This document shows, piece after piece, positions 1-11,245 of a stretch of 64,000 bases of DNA. The translations under genes and the position numbers were made by a program. The notes beneath the pieces are model-generated. The model saw only the letters and a list, made by a program, of their open reading frames with translations, was not told where the DNA came from and made no database searches. The stretch lies in NCBI GenBank assembly GCA_963277665.1, contig OY728120.1, forward strand, positions 946,045,195-946,109,194, given 5' to 3'. Source of the DNA: Viscum album (lineage: Eukaryota > Streptophyta > Magnoliopsida > Santalales > Viscaceae). Positions within the stretch are counted from its first letter, which is position 1. Each line of letters starts with the position of its first letter.

Positions 1-399
1 ACCAAGAAAAAGGAAAACGACAACAGCAACTGCCCCAAGGTCCGAGCTAGTACGGTCCCGCACGATCCCTGAGGTCCTCCTGGAAACCTGAAAGTAGTTT
101 TATATACGTAGGGTGAGCATACAAGTATACCCAGCAGGGAAAACCAAAGACTCACATGCACAAGTGGGGAGGCATTCTAATGTCTCGTGAAAAAGGAGAT
201 AACCAAAGCACCTAACAAGGAAAATTATACACCCAAGTCTCACCAAGGCACACTCCCCAAATAATGCAAGTCAAGTAATGTATATTAATAGCACATCAAT
301 ATTCAGGTACCTCGCACCACTTTCCCACTGGTTATTGAAGACATCCTACGCATCAAACCAATCATGCCATTCTCACTGTAGTCCCACTGCCACACCCGC

Positions 400-550
400 C
401 CGCACACACCAGGGCCACAACCACACATACCGCCCGCAGACACCTGGGCCACAACCGCACATCCCGCCCATAGACACCTGGGCCACAACCACACATCCCA
501 CCCACAGACACCTGGGCCACAACTTCCACACATAACCACACCCACAAACA
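400..550. repeat. 34-bp minisatellite in left LTR
   Basis: The core CACCTGGGCC or a close variant starts at about 407, 441, 475 and 509, an exact 34-bp spacing, with looser copies further on (about 549 and 585). The right LTR has the same array with fewer regular copies (about 8023, 8057, 8091, then 8131), so the copy number has changed since insertion. Confidence 0.85.
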
Positions 551-2081
551 CCTAGGTCAGAACAATTACTGTCACGCCTGAAGACACCTGGGCCTCATCC
601 TGAAGACACTTGGGAAACAACCTGCCCGCAAACACCTGGGCCAACCACCACAACTACCCTTCCCAAAGATTCTTGGGCTAATAATGGAATTCAGGCCATC
701 ACATCCTGCCTGAAGAGTCTTGGGATATTCAGGAAAGGGAGCAGAAAAGGAGCCAATAACCAGCCACTCTGAGGAGTGTTGGGAAAAACACCCTCCCCCA
801 GGAAATGGGGGTGTTTCGCACTAAGCGCTCAACTTGGGTGGGGCACAAATAAGAAATGTAAAAACTAAAGATATATGTATAGGTAACAAGCACTCATCCC
901 AACTCAGGGTTCCAAAATCTAAGCACAAACACCATTGTTACTATTCATTCATAAAGGAAAGCACAATACTTGCGGCCAATGCACAACTCATTCCCAAAAC
1001 CAATTACCTGTTTAACCCATTCTTATCTTCATGTTCAAGTGATCCCATTTAAGTAAAGTCTTGCACTACTGTGAAACTAATAGGCATAACCACAAACCAG
1101 GAAAAGAGAAACACCAAAATAGAAACTTAAGCATTCACACCCGGTTCTCTGGTGAAGTCACAACAACAAAGGGATAAGTGAGATCCCTCAAAGTACTGGA
1201 ACTAAAGAAAACCTCACAAAAGGGATAAGTGAGATCCCTCAAAGTACTGGAAACAAAGAAAACCCTAAGACACAGCCCCATTTCCCCAAAACCAGGAACC
1301 AATGATTTCTCAACAATAGAGGATCCCACCCGAGTTTGTGTCACAATAGAGCAACCACACAGCTTCAGATTCACAACCAAGAACCGTACCACAACAGAGG
1401 ATCCCATACCCATCCACATCTTCCCATAAGCACCAAGCATAACAACACACCTACTACCAAACAGAGTGTGAAAATTCTAGGTTCAAGCACATCATTCATT
1501 AGGTTCTTCTTTCTGTTTGTTAACCGGGGTGGTCACACAGGGATTCTTGTTTTACTGAACATCCATTCAAACCAACTGAGGTTAGGTGACTAACCAATTT
1601 CAATGTTACAGTTATTTAGTCATCACAAAAGACAAGGGATTATTAAGATGCAAGGAAAGACCACCAACAACCATGATTTTCAGTGAGCACAAGTCTATAC
1701 AGTTCACAACACATATCAACATAAAAGAGTACATTAGAACATTGATCACACCCCCTTAATTCTTAAGGTCCATTCATTATCTTCATTAATTTTTGTTTCA
1801 TCAATCCCCACAGAAACAAAAGCATACCCACCCCACATGATGCACGGTAAGGAAAGACGAAGGAAAACCCTACTTGATTGATCAAAGATCGAAGTTCTTC
1901 TGCACACGCCAAGAACAGGGAATAGCGCAACTTGCAGGGGAGGGACGTTGGGAACTCCAGGGATGAGCAAAAAGACTCCAGCACAGACACACCACAAGTC
2001 TTAAAAAGGGGAACTCCAAATGCACTAAGAAGAAAAAGAATCCAGCCAAGAGGAAGAAGAAGGAAGAAGAAATTCCTGTGC

Positions 2082-2090
2082 GATATATAG
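2082..2090 (-). promoter_or_regulatory. TATA-like box of chromovirus LTR
   Basis: The minus strand reads CTATATATC about 380 bp after the LTR start. The same motif is kept in the right LTR at 9664-9672. Position and conservation fit the LTR promoter, with U3 about 350-380 bp long. Confidence 0.5.
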
Positions 2091-2343
2091 ATAAGATCTC
2101 GTTGTTACGAGATATGGGGATTTGAATGGCTTTAAATTCAGATCATGGTTCCCCACGCGGTAGGGTGGTTACACACGACAGGATTAATTGTTATTTAATT
2201 CCCCATTGAGGAGGTTCCTAAGAATTTTTGGGTATTAATTATGGGATTTAAATGGATTTGAACCACTTGAAAAGGGTTAAAAAGGCCCAAAAGAGGCATT
2301 ACGGTAAAAACTATAGAAGAGAAAATCAACAAGGCTGGGTGAC

Positions 2344-2385
2344 ACCGATCGGTCGCACCGATCGGTCGCCCCGATTGGTCGCACA
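2344..2385. repeat. GATCGGTCG tandem units in U3 of left LTR
   Basis: Three near-identical units built on the palindrome CGATCG (CGATCGGTCGC and variants) lie about 90-125 bp inside the U3 edge. The matching site in the right LTR is about 9927-9965. Repeated palindromic units in U3 are often enhancer-like; that role is inferred here. Confidence 0.7.
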
Positions 2386-2469
2386 CCAAAATGACGTCCT
2401 ACCACCGAGATGTCACCCTTGGGATCTGGAATTTGGCAAAGGGATAGACCGTGAGGGTCTGGGTCATCA

Positions 2470-2878
2470 CTTTAGATACCTCTCAAAGCATTCACGCCCT
2501 CGAGAATTTAAAACCAGACTTGAAGAAAGGAGGGGGGTCCGAACAAGCACCCTGGAAGATACCTCTCAAGAGTGAACCCGAACAATTACAATCACCGCAA
2601 AACAAAAGATTAAACCGTCCGGTCATGTGGTGATGGGTTTCCATTCCTCCATGTTAAGATACTATCCGTTTTGGGAGGCACTGACTCACCCACACGGGTT
2701 TAGGCGCATCCACTCTAATGCGTCTTAACTAGGGATTAAGTCCTCCCCTCCCCATATTTCAGGACACTTCACACACATCCACAGAAAAAGGAAAACCACA
2801 CATTCCATAGTTAACAAGGTAAATTGTTCCATCACAACCAAATACAAGAAACAGAACTACTCAAAACAGCTCTGGGTA
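2470..2878 (-). other. Chromovirus 3' untranslated region and polypurine tract zone
   Basis: This short non-coding stretch separates the chromodomain from the 3' LTR. The minus strand just before the LTR reads GAGAGGTATCTAAAG, only partly purine, so the polypurine tract is weak or decayed. A related GATACCTCTCAA block occurs twice on the plus strand (about 2476 and 2557). No gene is seen. Confidence 0.5.
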
Positions 2879-4270
2879 CTAGGCACGAATCTGCGTCTCA
2901 TGTTCCCAAGTACTTTCCTCAAGCCCACCATGTCTCCACAACACACGAACCAGAGGAATGGTTCGTTCATGGAGCACCTTCTCTTTACGATCCTCGATCA
3001 TCACTGGTATCTCTATGAACGTTGCATCGTCTTCGATATCTAGCTCTCCCCAGTCAAGGATGTGTGAGTCGTCGTGCAGATATTGACGAAGCTGGGACAC
3101 ATGGAAGATATTGTGCACCCTTTGAAGTTGTGGTGGCAATGCAAGATGGTAAGCCACCTCGCCGACCCACTGCAACACCTCGAATGGTCCGACAAACCTG
3201 GGAGAAAGCTTACTTCCCCTGTCGAACCTCCGCTTCCCATGCCAAGGGGAGACCTTCAAGAACACATGGTCCCCGACCTTGAACTCCAAGGGTCTCCTCC
3301 TATCATCGGTATACGACTTATGCCGGTCCTGGACTGCCTTCATCCTCTCTCGTATAAGCTGCACCTTCTCCATTGTGCTCTACACCACCTCCGGACCAAG
3401 GGTGCCTGCCTCTCCGACTTCTGTCCAGCACACAGGTGAGTGACATGGCCTCCCGTACAAGGATTAAAACGGAGCCGTACCAATGGTAGAGTGGTATCTG
3501 TTATTGTAGGCGAACTCTAGAAGAGGAAAGTGTCGCACCCATGATCCCCCAAAGTCCAGAACGCATGCTCGCAGCATATCTTCCAAGGTCTGGATGGTGC
3601 ACTCTGTCTGTCCATCTGTCTGGGGGTGGAAGGCAGTACTAAGTCATAGCTGGGTGCTAAAAGCATGTTGCAATCCCCTCCAGATTCATGAAGTAAACCA
3701 TGCATCCATATCCGAGACTATAGACCTCATAACTCCATGAAATCGCACCACCTCATCCACGTGCCTTAGTGATAAGGCATCCACTATACTCGACTCCTTG
3801 ATCGCCAGAAGGTGAGCCGATTTCGTCAACCGTTCCACCACTACCCAGATAGTGTTGCAGCCTCCTTGAACCTTGGGTAGTCTCATGAAGAAATCCATCG
3901 AGATGTCATCCCACTTCCACTTGGGAATGTCTAAAGGTTGCAACAAGCCTCCTAGAACATGGTGTTCATCCTTCACCCGCTGACACACTAAGCACCTTGC
4001 TACGAACTCTACGACTTCCCATTTTACCCCAGGCCACCAAAACTGTCTCCTCAGGCCCTGGTACATCTTGGAAACTCCTGGGTGCACTGCTAGGGGTGAT
4101 TTTTGGAACTCACCAAGGACTCTCTCGCACATCTCCTCCATAACGAACAACTTCCCTTGGAAAAGCATCTGATTCTGACCATCCTTCGTCCACCCTTCCG
4201 GAGAATCACCTTGGTTAACCTGGTCACGCACCACTTCACTTTTTGAGTCTCCCCAATGAGACTCCTCCAC
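2879..4270 (-). pseudogene. Integrase with C-terminal chromodomain (degenerate)
   Basis: Integrase joins the element cDNA to host DNA in the nucleus; the chromodomain is thought to guide insertion to particular chromatin. The minus strand shows the zinc-binding region (HPGVSKMYQGLRR, then CLVCQ; the expected first His looks replaced by Gln in EFQKS). The catalytic Asp sites follow in ISMDFF and SIVSDMD, and the Glu-bearing HPQTDGQTE near 3600. After this come the C-terminal motif KLSPRFVGPFEVL and a chromodomain-like tail ending IPLVRVLWRHGG...EESTWE at about 2905-2960. Stops interrupt it between about 3373 and 3686, including one right after WFTS, but the frame is unchanged. The chromodomain tail is what separates chromoviruses from other Ty3-gypsy clades. 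It is not functional as it stands. Confidence 0.9.
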
Positions 4271-4379
4271 CTTCCGTAGTAGAGAATACTACATTGTCAT
4301 CTGATACAAGAAACCCATTCCACCTTCCATCCTTGCATCCAGGTGCAGGGCAGCCAAGTCCTCCATTGCCTTCCAAGCA

Positions 4380-5430
4380 TCTTCTGACTCTCGAACTGCA
4401 TCCTTCTATGATTTTCTACTCAAGGCATCAGCCACCACATTCCCCTTTCCTAAGGTTTAGGAAACCTTGAAGTCGTAGTATTGAAGTAATTCCATCCACC
4501 TTCGCTACTGTAAGTTCAGGTCTCACTGGGAGAAGATATACTTAAAGCTCTTGTGATCTGTGAAGACCACGAAGCACTTCCCAGTGAGGTAATGTCGCCC
4601 CAACTTTAGTGAAAAAATGACCGCCGTAAGCTCCAGATCATGGGTGGCATAGTTACGCTCATGGGTATGTAACTTCCTAGACCCATAGGAGATCACCCCT
4701 TTCTACTGCATCAACACACATCTGAGGCCTTTCCTTGAAGTATCACAGAACACCTCATACGTTGCCCCTTCTTCTGGAAACCTCAGCACCGGGGCACTAA
4801 CCAACTTCTCCTTCAGATGGCTGAAGGCTGCCTCGCACTACCCATCCCATACGAAAGCTCGATCCTTCTTCGTCAAAGCTCTCAAAGGTGCTGCAACTTG
4901 GGAGAAGTTGGGCATGAATCTCCGGTAGTAACCTGCCAGCCCGAGGAAACTACGAACCTCCACCACGTTCTTGGGTTCTTCCCAAGAAACAACCGCCTCG
5001 ACCTTCGATTGGTCCACTACTATCTCCTACTCGGACACCATGTGCCCAAGGAAGTGCACTTCTCGCGTCCAGAACTTGCACTTGGACAACTTCCCATAGA
5101 GTTGCTGTGGTCGGAGGACCTCTAAAACCGTTCTCAGGTGCTCAGCATGATCTTCCTCTGATCTTGAGTAGATCAGGATGTCGTCAATCTGAATCTGCAA
5201 CTCCCGTAGCTCCGAAGGTTCCATCTGGTAGGGAGACATCGAAATCGGATGTGCACCAGGTTGTAAGTCTATCTCAAACTTGATGTCCCGTCGAGGGAGT
5301 AGAGTCATCACCTCCTCAGGGAAGACGTCCATAAACTCACTGACGACCCCTGGAACTTCCACCATCTCTGCATCCACCGACTCCACTGATAGGTCGGATA
5401 ACAAGGTGAGGATGGGTTCCCCTCGCTTGT
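4380..5430 (-). pseudogene. Reverse transcriptase-RNase H with internal deletion
   Basis: These domains copy element RNA into DNA and degrade the RNA template. The N-terminal RT approach is present ([21 protein letters not shown]), but it runs straight into IDDILIYS at about 5190. By family knowledge roughly 140 residues are missing, including catalytic motif A and the Leu/Pro-rich palm core; the loss kept the frame. Downstream parts are recognisable: [28 protein letters not shown], and RNase H motifs CDTSRKG, HDLELTAV and TDHKS, with stop codons at several points. The element could not reverse-transcribe itself. Confidence 0.88.
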
Positions 5431-5503
5431 TGCTTCCCTAGAAACTCCGCTCACCGATGAAAGTCACCCGTCGGCCACCCAAGTCTGAAAACACAACCCT
5501 TCC

Positions 5504-5880
5504 TCAGAAGCAGTAAATGACGGCACATACAGAGAACAGCCAGTCAATGCCTAGGATGACATCGTATGGTTGTATCTGCAACAGTAGAAGATCCCTGACT
5601 AACTGATGTGTCCCTATCATCAGTCTGCATCCTTGGAAAACATACAACAAGTCGGTCTGACCTCCGACTGGTGTGCTCAGCACCAGGAGCACTGGAAGTC
5701 TCTTAGCATCTAAACCTAGAGCATGGGATAGACTGAGTGTAACAAAGGAGTGTGAAGATCTTGTATCAAACAAGGCATATGCAAGGGTACTAAACAAGAT
5801 TATCGTACCTTGAATGACCTCTAGCCCTGCTGGAACTGCTGCCTCCTTGGTGTGCAACTGTCCACGCCCAGATCCTCTGC
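5504..5880 (-). pseudogene. Retroviral-type aspartic protease (degenerate)
   Basis: This would process the Gag-Pol polyprotein. The active-site block reads ALFDTRSSHSF, where the family has Asp-Thr/Ser-Gly, so the Gly is replaced by Arg. The second diagnostic block, PYDVILGIDWL, is present near 5545. It lies in the same frame as gag and RT. A stop codon ends it at about 5504, where the RT linker would follow. Confidence 0.85.
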
Positions 5881-6079
5881 CTCTCAGTTGTCGGCCACCT
5901 CCCCGACCATGCCCGGGTCGAGGTCCCTGAGGAGCGCCCTGGGGTCGGTCTCCTTCAGCAACGTCTGCCCTCGGCGGAGAGGGAGCCCGTTTCCCCTACT
6001 GTTGCTGCTGAAAGGGCCTAGCTGGGAATTGCTGCTGCTGAGGTGGGTGATGGACCTGCCCACCCCCACCGTACTGTAC

Positions 6080-6925
6080 TCTGTCTAGGCATTGATTCCG
6101 AAGGTTCCCATGGATTCCACAGATAAAGAATCTCGGCCCTGGGCCCGAAGGAAAAGGGTGAGGGCCGGAAGGTCAGAACTGGAACTACTGAGGCCTACTC
6201 CCTGCTGGTCGAAACCTATAGGGTCCTGATGTTGGAGGCCTGCTGCTGATGGCCTTCCCCTTTGACGAGCCCAAATGGATCCCCTCTTGTGAAACACCTC
6301 CCAGCGTGTGCATCCTCTCCACCACTTCATCCTTCTTCTGCACCTCTAAGTATGTCGGTAGGGTGAAGGGAGTAACAACAAACTGAAGTGAAGGTCGGAG
6401 TGCCTCCTCTAAACGTATTGCCCGAGACTCCTCATCTAGAAAGAGCTATGGGGTGAAGAAAAGGAGATCCTTGAACTTGATTCCCAACTCTCTCACTGAC
6501 ATAATCTCCTGCTGGAGGTAGAGTAGCTCCTGCCTCTTCTCAGCCTTCATCGTGGAAGAGAGGAATTCCGCCCGGAACTCCTTCTCGAAGTCTTCCCACG
6601 TCACCTTGGTCTCCCTATTCTCCCCAAGATAAAGCGTCCACCACTGACGTGCTGGTCCACGCATCTGGCTTACAGCCAGAGAAACCCAGTACTCCGTCGG
6701 AGACTGGATCAAGCTGAAGGCTATCATCAGCTCCTCTAGCCAGCTCTCCGTCTCCACATCTGAGATGCTACCCTCGTACTTCCTGAGGGTCTGTCGCTGA
6801 AAGGATCAAAGAATCTTCTACCACTGATCATCCACCTCCTCTCGATCGGTCTTCTTCTGATCAGCCAAGTCAACCTCCTAGCCCTCGATCGCCCGCACTA
6901 CTTGTGGTCACCTCCCAGGTGCCAT
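6080..6925 (-). pseudogene. Gag (capsid and decayed zinc knuckle)
   Basis: Gag packages the element RNA in virus-like particles. I take the ATG at 6925 (MAPGR) because it is in frame with the recognisable capsid region at 6446-6757: ESWLEELM, GPARQWW and FRAEFLSSTM, typical of the retrotransposon gag family. Stops occur before and after this region. A zinc-knuckle-like stretch near 6095-6135 reads FFICGIHGNLRNQC; compared with the CCHC pattern the first Cys and the His are changed. A Gln/Pro-rich linker and a Gly/Arg-rich tail lead to the protease. Confidence 0.85.
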
Positions 6926-7304
6926 AGCTGCACGGTAAACAAGGAATGCCTAAGCCCGAGTAGTTTAGAATATTGTTCTTAAATTTTCTTATACTTCTTT
7001 ATTTATTTTTTTGAATTACCAAGACACCCATGAAACATAAGAACACAAGTCATTATGATGTATGCACCTTTCCTAGGGTCTCTACCCTACAATCAGTGTA
7101 GACTCACTTGGTCATTTGGTAAGTCTATAGTCCTTGCATCGGATCACATAGGGCCCTAAAATCCCGTGTCCTAGCCAGTTTTCCCTGGCCTAATTCACGC
7201 ACCAAGGTCACCCAACATTGTTTCCCTACCACCCCATGCAATCCTCATTGTGCCTAACTCCAAACTCCATCCTATCTCTCAACCTCACCCCTTTGATACC
7301 ATTT
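6926..7304 (-). other. Chromovirus 5' leader with tRNA-Met primer site
   Basis: This is the untranslated leader between the 5' LTR and gag. On the minus strand the primer-binding site begins at 7301 as TGGTATCAAAGG, three bases after the LTR end. It is close to the initiator tRNA-Met type site (TGGTATCAGAGC) used by this group. No ORF of note. Confidence 0.8.
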
Positions 7305-10051
7305 TGTCACAACCCGCCTTCACCAAAAGGAGGGAAGGGACAGCAGATTGCCTGGCCCTTCCTTCTTTAAGTTGAAGGAGAGATAATAACCCCCGAAACC
7401 CACCTTCAATAAGTCCCGGAGTGGAGACCAGCACCAAGGGTATAGAATCTCACACAAAATGGAAGGCATTAACCTTTTTATTTTTATAGGATCGAGAGAT
7501 AAGATAGAAACCCCAACAATACCAAGGCTGAAAGTAAAGGTAAACCCAAAAGTAACCCATTCCCATATGCATGTTCAACGGTAAATGATACAAACCACAA
7601 AACTCCAAAGGTAAAGTACCAAGAAAAAGGAAAACGACAACAACAACTGCCCCAAGGTCTGAGCTAGTACGGTCCCGCACGATCCCTGAGGTCCTCCTGG
7701 AAACCTGAAAGCAGTTTTATATACGTAGGGGAGCATACAAGTATACCCAGAAGGGAAAACCAAAGACTCTCGTGCACAAGTGGGGAGACATTCTAATGTC
7801 CCGTGAAAAAGGAGATAACCAAATAACCTAACAAGGAAAACTATACACCCAAGCCTCACCAAGGCACACTCCCCAAATAACGCAAGTCAAGTAATGTATA
7901 GTAATAGCACATCGATATCCGGGTACCCCGTGCCACTTTCCCACTGGTTATTGAAGACATCCTATGCATCGAACCAATCCCGCCATTCTCACCGCAGTCC
8001 CACTGCCACACCCACCCACACACACCTGGGCCACAACCGCACATCCCGCCCACATACACCTGGGCCACAACCGCACATCCCGCTCGCAGACACCTGGGCC
8101 ACAACCGCCATGCATAACCACACCCACAAACACCTGGGTCAGAATAATTACTGTCACGCCCGAAGACACCTAGGCCTCATCCCAAAGACACTTGGGAAAC
8201 AACCTGCCTGTAAACACCAGGGAAAACCCCCACAACTACCCTGCCTAAAGATTCTTGGGATAATAATGGACTTCAGACCATCATAGCCTGCCCGAAGAGT
8301 CTTGGGATATTCAGGAAGGGGAGCAGAAAAGGAACCAATAACCAGCCACTCTAAGGAGTGTTGGGAAAAACACATTCCCCCATGAAATGGAGGTGTTCAG
8401 CACTAAGTGCTGAACTTGGGTGGGGCGCAAATAAGAAACGTAAAAACTACAGATATATGTATAGGTAACAAGCACTCATCCCAACCTAGGGTTCCAAAAT
8501 CTAAGTGTAAACACCCTTGTTACTATTCATTCATAAAGGAAAGCACAACACTTGCCGCCAAGTCACAACTGATTCCCAAAACCAATTCCCCATTTAACCC
8601 ATTCTTAGATTCATGTTCAAGTGATCCCATTTAAGTAAAGTCCTTCACTACTGGGAAACTAACAAGCATAACCACAAACCAGGAAAAGAGAAACATCAAA
8701 ATAGAAACTTAAGCATTCACACTCGGTTCTCTGGTGAAGTCACAACAAAAAAGGGAAAAGTGAGATCCATAAAAGTACTGGAACCAAAGAAAACCTCAAA
8801 AAAGGGATAAGTGAGATCCCTCAAAGTACTGGAAACAAAGAAGAACCTAAGAAACAACCCCATGTACCCAAAACCAGGAACCAACAATTTCTCAACAATA
8901 GATGATCCCACCAGAGTTCGTGTCATAGTAGAGCAACCACACAGCTTCAGATTCACAACCAACAACCATACCACAACTGAGGATCCCATCCCCGTCCACA
9001 TCTTCCCATAAGCACCAAGAATAACAACACACCTACTACTAAACAGATTGGGAAACTTCCAGGTTCAAGCACATCATTTATTAGGTTCTTCTTTCTATTT
9101 GTTAACCGGGGTAGTCACACAGGGATTCTTGTTTTACTGAACATCCATTCAAACCAACTGAGTTTAGGTGACTAACCAATTCCCATGTTACAGTTATTTA
9201 GTCATCACAAAAGACAAGGGTTTATTAGGATGCAAGGAAAGACCACCAACAACCATGATTTTTAGTGAGCAAAAGTTTATAGAGTTCAAAACACATATCA
9301 ACATAAAAGAGTACAACAGAACATCGATCACACCCCCTTCATTCTTAAGGTTCGTTCATTATTTTCATTAAGTTTGGTTTCATCAATCCCCACAGAAAAA
9401 AAAGCATACCCACCCCGCATGATGCACAGTAAGGAAATACGAAGTAAAACCCTACTTGATTGATCAAAGATCAAAGTTCTTCTCCACATGCCAAGAACAG
9501 GGAAAAGCGCGACTTGCAGGGGTGGGACGTCGGGAACTCCAAGAACGAGCAAAAAGACTCCAGAACAGGCGCACCACAAGTCTCGGAAAGGGAAACTCCA
9601 AACACACTAAGAAGAAAAGGAATCCATCCAAGAGAAAGTAGAAGGAAGAAGAAATTCCTGTGTGATATATAGATAAGATCCTGTTGTTATGGGATATGGG
9701 GATTTGAACGGCTTTAAATTCAGATCGTGGTTCCCCACGCGGTTGAGTGGTTACACACGACGGGATTAATTGTTATTTAATTCCCCATTGAGGAGGTTCT
9801 TCGGAATTTTTGGGTATTAATTATGGGATTTAAATGGCTTTGAAGCACTTGAAAAGGATTAAAAAGTCCCAAAAGAGGCGTTACAGGAAAAACTATAGAA
9901 GAGAAACCCAACAAGGCTAGGTGACACTGATCGGTCGCGCCGATCGGTCGCCCCAATCGGTCGCACGCTAAAATGACATCCTACCACAGAGAAATCACCC
10001 TTAGGATCCGGAATTTGGCAAAGGGATGGACCGTGAGGGTCTGGTTCATCA
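7305..10051 (-). repeat. 5' LTR of the chromovirus (complete, ~2.75 kb)
   Basis: It is bounded by TG at 7305 and CA at 10051 (plus-strand view). It carries the same internal landmarks as the left LTR: minisatellite 8020-8180, TATA-like site 9664-9672 and GATCGGTCG units about 9927-9965. Its left edge abuts the primer site and its right edge abuts DNA that matches 31066 onward. It was used to set the length of the truncated partner. Confidence 0.93.
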
Positions 10052-10613
10052 CATATGTAACAAAATATAATATATTAGTAGGGTTTTAATTAATGTACAA
10101 CTAATGATTTTTAAAACATATAATTGTATTAGTCCAACCATTATCGCCATCTTGGGTTCCCCTTTGTGCCACAACTAGGTGTGTACATAATGCGTCAACG
10201 GCAAGTCTGTCGATTTCTATGCTCTAACGTGTGCACCTCCTATGTAGTATCTCCAGTGCCTACATCCACATTATCCCACGTAACAAACGGTAGATCTACA
10301 GTCTCATCGCCCATATCGTGCCCCGATTATAATGAAAGTTACTGGTGACTAGAACTCTCTCCAACATGTGAAGAAGATGAATACTATGTTTTGGATATCT
10401 ACGAATAAGAGGAAAATAAAGACTACAATATAGACCATTCAACCTCTATCATTGCATAAAAAATCTAACATACTAGCATATTGTGTAGCAGAATCAGGGG
10501 CAAATGTGTCGGGACCCAATGTATGAATTACCTATGGATTTGTTTGTGCTTGTGCTCATGAATGTGCTCATGCCTATTTTTGTGCCTCTAGTTGTAGTTG
10601 TGACTCATTTGAA

Positions 10614-11245
10614 CACAACTAAAAAAAATGAAGTTACTGCCACAAACATATAACGACGAATTTAAAATTGTGGCTATAGGTGGCTATAGCCACCATCTTA
10701 AAACCATGGTTATATGCTTGTTTTCTGTGGCCTATGGCCACAGTTTTCAAGACCATGGCTGTATGCTAATATTTTCGAAGCCATATAGCCACGGTTCTCC
10801 AAAATTGTGGCTATAGGGTTCTTGCGCTTCCACGTGAACAAAATTTGGCGGGAATCCCAACCACCACGATTTTGAGTCCATTCCCGTAGTTTTTATTAAT
10901 ATATATATATATCATAATATGTATACACACACACACACACACACAGACACACACACACACACACACACACAAATTATTGCTTGGTGTAGTGGTGAGTACG
11001 CTGAATCTCAAAAGGGAGGTGCATGGATAAAAACTCGCATGTGTGATTTTTTATTTATGTTATTGCCACGGTTTTGACCATGGCTATAGATCAATCGCCA
11101 CAATGGCCAATTTCAAGGCCTATTTCCATGGTTTTAAAAACCGTGGCAATAGGCAGGGACCTACCGCTACAGTGATAGCAGCCACGGTTTTGGGGCCTAT
11201 TGTCATGGTTTTGAACCGTGGCAATAGGCCTTTTGTGTAGTTGTT
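10614..11245. mobile_element. Small CACTA-like non-autonomous element, copy 1
   Basis: The ends are CACAACTA... and ...TAGTTGTT, flanked by GAA at 10611-10613 and 11246-11248, a 3-bp target duplication. In the second copy the left end reads CACAACTAGAAAA, differing at two positions from the usual CACTACAAGAAAA. The interior is built of GCCACGGTTTT / AAAACCGTGGC inverted units and an (AC)n tract. There is no transposase ORF. Confidence 0.75.
10924..10971. repeat. (AC)n microsatellite
   Basis: A run of AC dinucleotides with one AGAC break, inside the small CACTA-like element. The homologous tract in copy 2 (31935-31953) is shorter. Confidence 0.95.

Larger units (their letters stand above)
1..2469 (-). 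repeat. 3' LTR of the chromovirus (partial)
   Basis: It aligns along its whole length with 7618-10051. On the minus strand it begins TGATGACCC at 2469, directly after the internal region. It carries a ~34-bp minisatellite (about 400-550), a cluster of GATCGGTCG units (about 2347-2385) and a TATA-like site near 2086. Open frames inside it, such as those over the minisatellite, are by-products of repeat sequence and have no recognisable domain. Confidence 0.92.
1..10051 (-). mobile_element. Ty3-gypsy chromovirus (Tekay/Del-like), left LTR cut by window edge
   Basis: This LTR retrotransposon is read on the minus strand. The right LTR (7305-10051) is the 5' LTR and the left LTR (1-2469) is the incomplete 3' LTR; base 1 aligns with about base 7618, so about 313 bp lie outside the window. 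The order on the minus strand is gag, protease, RT, RNase H, integrase, chromodomain, the order known for chromoviruses. Codon starts at 6925, 6757, 5857, 5404, 4270 and 3373 are congruent modulo 3, so the polyprotein keeps one frame over about 4 kb and is broken by stop codons rather than frameshifts. The LTRs differ at many sites, so this is not a fresh insertion. The right flank at 10055 matches the second block copy at 31066, which fixes the insertion edge. Confidence 0.93.

Noticed and set aside
278..551. Overlapping ORFs on both strands rich in His/Thr or Gly/Val
   Set aside because: They come from the 34-bp minisatellite in the LTR, open in several frames, and have no domain or start context.
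400..620. Regularly spaced repeats that could recall a CRISPR array
   Set aside because: The units are imperfect, the spacers are themselves similar, and the array lies inside a plant LTR; it is a minisatellite.
10166..10348. 60-aa plus-strand ORF conserved in both block copies (also 31177-31359)
   Set aside because: Conservation is explained by the block duplication; the true coding strand here is minus, where the PMD tail is recognisable.
10811..11011. ORF of Cys-Val repeats
   Set aside because: It is the (AC)n microsatellite read on the minus strand.
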